Below are positions 5,757-8,436 of a stretch of DNA of 8,436 bases, one piece after another. The stretch lies in the NCBI GenBank assembly GCA_902462295.1, contig CABQAZ010000039.1:1-8436 (forward strand), given 5' to 3'. Position numbers and translations under genes: made by a program. This stretch comes from an uncultured Clostridium sp. (GTDB lineage Bacteria > Bacillota > Clostridia > TANB77 > CAG-508). A model generated the notes under the pieces. That model saw only the letters and a list, made by a program, of their open reading frames with translations. It did no database searches and was not told the DNA's origin. Numbering within the stretch: position 1 is the first letter of the stretch; every line of letters starts with the position of its first letter.

Positions 5757-6917
5757 ATGATCTTTATCGGCATTGATATTGCCAAATCTACACACTTTGC
5801 TTCTGCTGTTAACTCAGATGGCGAAGTACTTGTTAAACCATTTAAATTTACTAATGATAATGTTGGTTTCCATTTATCTATTGATACTTTCAAAAATTAT
5901 AATTTAGCTAATTGTTTAGTCGGATTAGAATCTACCGAAATTTATGGAGACAATCTTACTACTTTCCTTTTTGAGAGAGGTTTCAAGATTGGTCGTATTA
6001 ATCCAATTCAAACTGACTCTCTTCGTTCTTCTAATATTAGAAAAACGAAGAATGATAAGATTGATACTTTCTTAATTAACCAATGTCTTATGCTAGGATA
6101 TTATACTTTAATTACTGATAAAGGTATTCAATTTATCAAATTAAAAACTCTTTGTAGATTTAAATTTGATATTAAAAAGTCTCAGTCTAAAGCCAAAACA
6201 CAACTTGTTACTTGTTTAGATATTGCCTTTCCTGAATTAGCAAATTTCTTTAATAATCATTTACATATCAAATCTTCTTATGCCTTACTTTCTAAATATC
6301 CATCAGCCAGAATTATTGCTAATACCAGAATTGATGCTTTAACTAATTTGTTATATTCTGCATCAAAAGGACATTTTAAAATGGATAAAGCAATTGCTCT
6401 TAAAGAACTTGCTAAAAATTCTATTGCAATGGACAACCCTGCAATTGGTGTACAAATTAAAATGTTAATCGAGCAAATCCAAATGCTTGAAAAACAAATA
6501 GATTTGCTCGATATTGAAATAACCAATATTATGGAAAGTTTAAATTTCCCAATTTCTTCTATTCCAGGTATTGGTAATTGGTTAGGTGCTATCATCATTA
6601 GTGAAATTTGCGATATTACTCGCTTTAGCACTTCTACAAAGTTACTTGCTTTTGCTTGGTTAGATCCTTCTGTTAGACAATCTGGTAACTTTAATGCTAC
6701 TAGCACCAAAATTTCTAAAAGAGGCTCTAAATACTTACGTTATGTAATTAATCGTGTTGCACAGCTAATTATTTGGAATGATGATACATTCTACCAATAT
6801 TATACCACGAAATTGGCTCAAGGCAAATCTTATTTAAATGCAATTGGACATGTTTCTCATAAATTAACAAGAGTTATATTTAAATTGCTTACAACAAACA
6901 CTACATTTAAAAAATAG
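5757..6917 (+). CDS. IS110-family RNA-guided recombinase (DEDD transposase)
   Basis: A 386-residue recombinase that excises and inserts its element as a circular intermediate, guided in this family by a bridge RNA. The RuvC-like DEDD domain (about residues 1-160) shows D7 in GIDIAK, E58 in VGLEST, and D100 and D103 in KNDKID. A long helical linker (about 200-262) looks coiled-coil. The C-terminal Transposase_20 domain (about 265-350) starts with the SSIPGIGNWLGA helix-hairpin-helix-like motif. It carries the presumed nucleophile S309 in SVRQSG and the KISKRGSKYLRY motif. All expected catalytic residues are present. One oddity is Trp at 301 (FAWLDPS) where Gly is usual. AAGGAG lies about 10 bases before the ATG. 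Upstream is the candidate bridge RNA. The gene looks active. Confidence 0.93.
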   Translation: MIFIGIDIAKSTHFASAVNSDGEVLVKPFKFTNDNVGFHLSIDTFKNYNLANCLVGLESTEIYGDNLTTFLFERGFKIGRINPIQTDSLRSSNIRKTKNDKIDTFLINQCLMLGYYTLITDKGIQFIKLKTLCRFKFDIKKSQSKAKTQLVTCLDIAFPELANFFNNHLHIKSSYALLSKYPSARIIANTRIDALTNLLYSASKGHFKMDKAIALKELAKNSIAMDNPAIGVQIKMLIEQIQMLEKQIDLLDIEITNIMESLNFPISSIPGIGNWLGAIIISEICDITRFSTSTKLLAFAWLDPSVRQSGNFNATSTKISKRGSKYLRYVINRVAQLIIWNDDTFYQYYTTKLAQGKSYLNAIGHVSHKLTRVIFKLLTTNTTFKK

Positions 6918-6938
6918 TTAATAATTTTCAAAGTACAT

Positions 6939-6997
6939 ATTTCCAACTGTTACCAGTTTTAAAAAATCACCTTAAAACTGGTATTAATCATGGAAAT
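6939..6997. repeat. Large two-step hairpin at the IS110 3' end
   Basis: Inner arms TACCAGTTTTAA (6951-6962) and TTAAAACTGGTA (6972-6983) are perfect with a 9-nt loop. Outer arms ATTTCCA (6939-6945) and TGGAAAT (6991-6997) enclose them. It starts about 20 bp after the recombinase stop. A T-rich stretch after the outer stem could make it a weak terminator. It could also be part of the element's right end. Confidence 0.6.
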
Positions 6998-7039
6998 TTT
7001 TATTTATAAAAAATATAAAAAAAATTTTTAATATTTCTA

Positions 7040-7069
7040 TTGACAATTAATAGTTAGTTTCCTTAAAAT
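7040..7069 (+). promoter_or_regulatory. Promoter-like sequence P0
   Basis: TTGACA (7040-7045), 18 bp, TAAAAT (7064-7069), just right of the IS110 element. The region is extremely AT-rich, so -10 matches are cheap, but the -35 is perfect. Confidence 0.4.
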
Positions 7070-7088
7070 AAAAAATAAAGCCAAATTA

Positions 7089-7116
7089 TTGACTTTTTCT
7101 AAAAATTGAATATAAT
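7089..7116 (+). promoter_or_regulatory. Promoter-like sequence P1
   Basis: TTGACT (7089-7094), 16 bp, TATAAT (7111-7116). The predicted start is about 7123, just before the first arm of the inverted repeat at 7135. Confidence 0.5.
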
Positions 7117-7134
7117 AATAGTATAAAGTTGTTC

Positions 7135-7198
7135 TGATAACATACATCACAAATTTATGAAAAATTAAATTTGACAAATGCAAAATAATATGTTATCA
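7135..7198. promoter_or_regulatory. 10-bp inverted repeat, candidate repressor-loop site
   Basis: TGATAACATA (7135-7144) and TATGTTATCA (7189-7198) are perfect inverted copies 44 bp apart. The second copy covers the -10 of P2 and the first lies just after P1, so one dimeric or looping regulator could block both promoters. No regulator for it is identified. Confidence 0.45.
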
Positions 7199-7199
7199 T
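7171..7199 (+). promoter_or_regulatory. Strong promoter P2
   Basis: Consensus TTGACA (7171-7176), 17 bp, TATCAT (7194-7199; five of six). The predicted start is near 7206. The only thing downstream before the terminator at 7247-7279 is about 40 bp of non-coding DNA and the IS91-like end. Confidence 0.6.
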
Positions 7200-7226
7200 A
7201 TAAATACAATAAAATGTGTTTGAAAA

Positions 7227-7239
7227 TCCGATGTTCAAG
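7227..7239. repeat. 13-bp direct repeat, copy outside the IS91-like end
   Basis: TCCGATGTTCAAG is repeated exactly at 7456-7468, inside the element across the TTG start of the 43-residue ORF. Both copies are followed by a few bases and then ATAACC. Confidence 0.7.
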
Positions 7240-7246
7240 CATAACC

Positions 7247-7279
7247 GTATGTGTACTGTGAATGCACATACTTTTTTTT
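7247..7279 (+). terminator. Plus-strand terminator at the IS91-like ori end
   Basis: Stem GTATGTG (7247-7253) / CACATAC (7265-7271) followed by eight T (7272-7279). It stops transcription entering the element from the left. The same hairpin, on the minus strand seven bases from CTTG, may be the recombinase recognition hairpin. Confidence 0.75.
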
Positions 7280-7283
7280 GCTC

Positions 7284-7316
7284 AAAAATAGAGTAGACCT
7301 GTGAAATCTACCCTAT
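7284..7316 (-). terminator. Minus-strand terminator of the IS91-like operon
   Basis: Minus-strand stem ATAGGGTAGA (7316-7307) / TCTACTCTAT (7297-7288), which pairs fully only as minus-strand RNA (one G-U). It is followed by a short T-run and lies 20 bp after the stop of the 43-residue ORF. Confidence 0.7.
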
Positions 7317-7335
7317 CGACTATGTATTGTCTACT

Positions 7336-7467
7336 TTAGTCTTTGTCTGTCTTGTCTTCATTTACTTTCTGTGTATCTTGCTGAATTTGTTGTTGTAATT
7401 GAAAGTTTTTTTCTTTTTCAGCAATTAGCATGTCAACTAAACGAAGAACGGTATCTCCGATGTTCAA
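7336..7467 (-). CDS. 43-residue protein of the IS91-like element
   Basis: A short ORF with TTG start at 7467, read directly from the minus strand: MNIGDTVLRLVDMLIAEKEK, then NFQLQQQIQQDTQKVNEDKT and DKD. GGGAGG lies eight bases before the TTG, which is strong support for translation. An N-terminal amphipathic helix is followed by a Gln-rich, then a Lys/Asp-rich tail, which suits a small helical or coiled-coil partner. No known family is recognised. It has its own promoter-like sequence (7556-7528) and a terminator at 7316-7284. Its position between the zinc-ribbon gene and the ori end suggests an accessory or regulatory role in transposition. That role is inference. Confidence 0.65.
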   Translation of the reverse strand: MNIGDTVLRLVDMLIAEKEKNFQLQQQIQQDTQKVNEDKTDKD

Positions 7468-7468
7468 G
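7456..7468. repeat. 13-bp direct repeat, copy inside the element
   Basis: Exact copy of 7227-7239 (TCCGATGTTCAAG), covering the TTG start codon of the 43-residue ORF. Confidence 0.7.
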
Positions 7469-7527
7469 ACTATAACCTCCCTTCCGCCTTCAGTAAAGAC
7501 TACCTTTTGACAAGAAAGGCTGATAAT

Positions 7528-7556
7528 ATTCTACAATAATTTGGACTTAAATACAA
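7528..7556 (-). promoter_or_regulatory. Promoter-like sequence before the 43-residue ORF
   Basis: Minus strand TTGTAT (7556-7551), 17 bp, TAGAAT (7533-7528), giving a leader of about 55 nt. The -35 is weak (three of six) and the -10 good. Confidence 0.4.
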
Positions 7557-7597
7557 GTGAACATTCTAAAATTATTGATAAATATTTACAATAAATA

Positions 7598-7978
7598 TCA
7601 AACAATTCGCATCAAATAACCATAGATAAATTTCTTATCTTCTTTAATTTCTGTAACCTTTATCAATACTTTGTCCTTAAAATGTGGAAAGTTATTAAAT
7701 CTAGCTGGTACTCTGACTAAACATGTGACATTTGAATTATCTAATTGTACCAAAATTCCACTTCTTTGTTTTGGAAAAGCTATAACAATACCAGTATATC
7801 CGATGAAATATACAGGTTTCATTAAGCCACCACACTTTTCACAATCAAACATGGGAGGATAAGTAGGGTCACCAGGATCCATCATATCCATTTGTAAAAC
7901 AATTTTAGTAGGAATTTTTTCATGACATTTGCAATTAGTACAAATAAATTCCGTATAAGTAGGTCTCTTGACTTTCAA
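7598..7978 (-). CDS. Zinc-ribbon protein linked to the IS91-like recombinase
   Basis: A 126-residue protein with paired cysteines ICTNC (C13, C16) and FDCEKC (C46, C49), a zinc-ribbon arrangement, plus C18 and H19 nearby. The C-terminal half (about 62-126) is strand-rich with regularly spaced Val, Ile, Phe and Lys, and could be an OB-like nucleic-acid fold; this is a guess. A GTG at 7987 would leave no room after the ribosome binding site. The TTG at 7978 sits seven bases after AAGGAG, so TTG is chosen. AAGGAG overlaps the recombinase stop codon (7993-7991), so the two genes are transcribed and probably translated together. It may help the recombinase bind DNA. No named family is recognised with confidence. 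Confidence 0.75.
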   Translation of the reverse strand: MKVKRPTYTEFICTNCKCHEKIPTKIVLQMDMMDPGDPTYPPMFDCEKCGGLMKPVYFIGYTGIVIAFPKQRSGILVQLDNSNVTCLVRVPARFNNFPHFKDKVLIKVTEIKEDKKFIYGYLMRIV

Positions 7979-7990
7979 AATAATCACTCC

Positions 7991-8436
7991 TTAAGATGTA
8001 TTATACGACTTTTGAACAAGATAGTCAAAGTGAAAAGTATGCCCACAAGAACACTTAAGAGGGTCGTGTTTAAAATATAATTCAATACGACATCTCCAAT
8101 TTTTAAGTTGTTTTCTAAATTCAGCAACATGAGGCTTAAGCATGTAATTGAATTTGTCAGAAAATTTATGTTTTTTAGCATAAAGCCCATAATATCTAAC
8201 AACGTTAAAATATTTATCGTAAATATGTATAATAAGTCTTTTGATAAAATCATAAGCATGAATTTTTTCAGTAACATGTTGATTATCTTCATGCCTATTA
8301 TACCAAAAGGTGATATATTCACCATCATAATCAAGAATGCGAGATTGAGCCATAGCAGGTTTACCAGAATAACGAATAACATATTTAACAGTAGATTTTA
8401 TATTACGGTGTTTAACTTTAGGAGCATGAACATAGA
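7991..8436 (-). CDS. IS91-family (Y2, HUH) transposase, C-terminal part
   Basis: The frame is open to the window edge and continues outside it; 147 residues plus stop are visible. The first residues include KYVIRYSGKPAMAQSRI, with two Tyr four apart (YVIRY) matching the paired catalytic tyrosines of IS91 rolling-circle transposases. Next come FWYNRHEDNQHV, then IKRLIIHI and DKYFNVVRYYGLYAKKH, a stretch diagnostic of this family. The C-terminus has DPLKCSCGH, probably part of a metal-binding knuckle. The apparent ATG at 8353 is internal, not the start, because the frame and homology continue upstream. The N-terminal HUH motif lies outside the window. It is followed at once by the zinc-ribbon gene. 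Confidence 0.9.
   Translation of the reverse strand, partial: YVHAPKVKHRNIKSTVKYVIRYSGKPAMAQSRILDYDGEYITFWYNRHEDNQHVTEKIHAYDFIKRLIIHIYDKYFNVVRYYGLYAKKHKFSDKFNYMLKPHVAEFRKQLKNWRCRIELYFKHDPLKCSCGHTFHFDYLVQKSYNTS

Larger units (their letters stand above)
5410..7010 (+). mobile_element. IS110-family insertion sequence, apparently complete
   Basis: The element has a long 5' non-coding region with promoter and structured RNA (5532-5729), a full-length DEDD/Ser recombinase (5757-6917) and a short 3' region with a strong hairpin (6939-6997). IS110 elements usually lack terminal inverted repeats and leave little or no target duplication, so exact ends cannot be read here. The left end must lie between about 5410 (past the promoter block of the 5385 gene) and 5530. 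The right end lies between about 6997 and 7040. A long 5' region with a short 3' region points to the IS110 group rather than the IS1111 group. Confidence 0.8.
7206..7280 (+). ncRNA. Possible 75-nt small RNA from P2 to terminator
   Basis: From the P2 start there is a hairpin TGTGTTTGAA (7215-7224) / TTCAAGCATA (7234-7243) with two G-U pairs, then the terminator hairpin and eight T. Promoter, two stems and terminator in 110 bp look like a small RNA gene. It could equally be a leader cut off from its gene by IS91-like insertion at 7240. Confidence 0.3.
7240..8436 (-). mobile_element. IS91-like (HUH Y2) element, 3' part, runs off the window
   Basis: The minus strand carries an IS91-type recombinase C-terminus, a zinc-ribbon gene and a 43-codon ORF. 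These end in a hairpin (7271-7247) and GGTTATG directly followed by CTTG (7239-7236). IS91-family elements are known to insert next to GTTC or CTTG at their replication-origin end, near a hairpin. This places the ori end at about 7240. The other end lies beyond 8436. No terminal inverted repeats are expected in this family. Confidence 0.7.

Noticed and set aside
6278..6709. 143-codon minus-strand frame inside the recombinase
   Set aside because: Shadow of the conserved IS110 coding sequence; no ribosome binding site.
7671..7862. Plus-strand frame of 63 codons
   Set aside because: Antisense to the zinc-ribbon gene, which has clear start signals and cysteine motifs.
7984..8382. 132-codon minus-strand frame overlapping the IS91 transposase
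   Set aside because: Leu/Ile/Asn-rich out-of-frame reading of the transposase; the in-frame product has clear IS91 motifs.
1..8436. CRISPR array, tRNA or rRNA genes, riboswitch
   Set aside because: No regularly spaced repeats, no cloverleaf and no conserved rRNA sequence were seen on either strand; the only repeats are the short ones listed.

Overview
The window looks like an accessory, partly decaying region of a low-GC Firmicute, most likely a clostridium-type anaerobe. The DNA is very AT-rich, intact genes have strong AGGAGG-type ribosome binding sites, TGA is not needed as a sense codon, and terminators are simple hairpin-plus-T structures. No housekeeping gene is present. The species cannot be named from this stretch.

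Left part (1-2050): a small two-helix membrane protein (60-302, minus) and an Xre-type helix-turn-helix regulator (528-866, plus) diverge from a region holding a 13-bp-arm palindrome that covers a promoter. A second Xre-type regulator (919-1249, minus) is convergent with the first, shares a bidirectional terminator with it, and is broken by one extra base. Next comes a four-helix membrane protein gene (1487-2050) broken by two compensating indels.

Middle (2061-5385): a small membrane protein gene (from 2061) has its 3' end replaced by a minus-strand fragment of an IS110-family element. That fragment keeps the first codons of the recombinase and its long 5' non-coding region. Then come an unknown two-helix membrane protein (2584-3087), a LemA / DUF3137 membrane pair transcribed leftward as an operon (4665-3124), and a leftward gene (5385-4878) broken by an exact 10-bp tandem duplication. 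The genes at 2584 and 5385 share an identical 17-bp block just upstream of the start codon.

Right part (about 5410-8436): an apparently intact IS110-family element has a 386-residue recombinase (5757-6917). Its 5' non-coding region carries a promoter followed by nested, asymmetric stem-loops, the arrangement expected for an IS110 bridge RNA. After it lie three promoter-like sequences in tandem and a 10-bp inverted repeat. Then comes the 3' part of an IS91-like (HUH, Y2) element: a partial recombinase running off the window, a zinc-ribbon protein, and a 43-residue TTG-start ORF found by reading the minus strand. Back-to-back opposing terminators insulate its end, and a CTTG target-like tetranucleotide sits at the likely ori end.

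Overall this is a mobile-element landing zone with several frameshifted or truncated genes. The best candidates for new biology are the RNA-guided insertion sequence, the orphan IS110 leader, the small genes of the IS91-like element, and the leader block shared by two unrelated genes.
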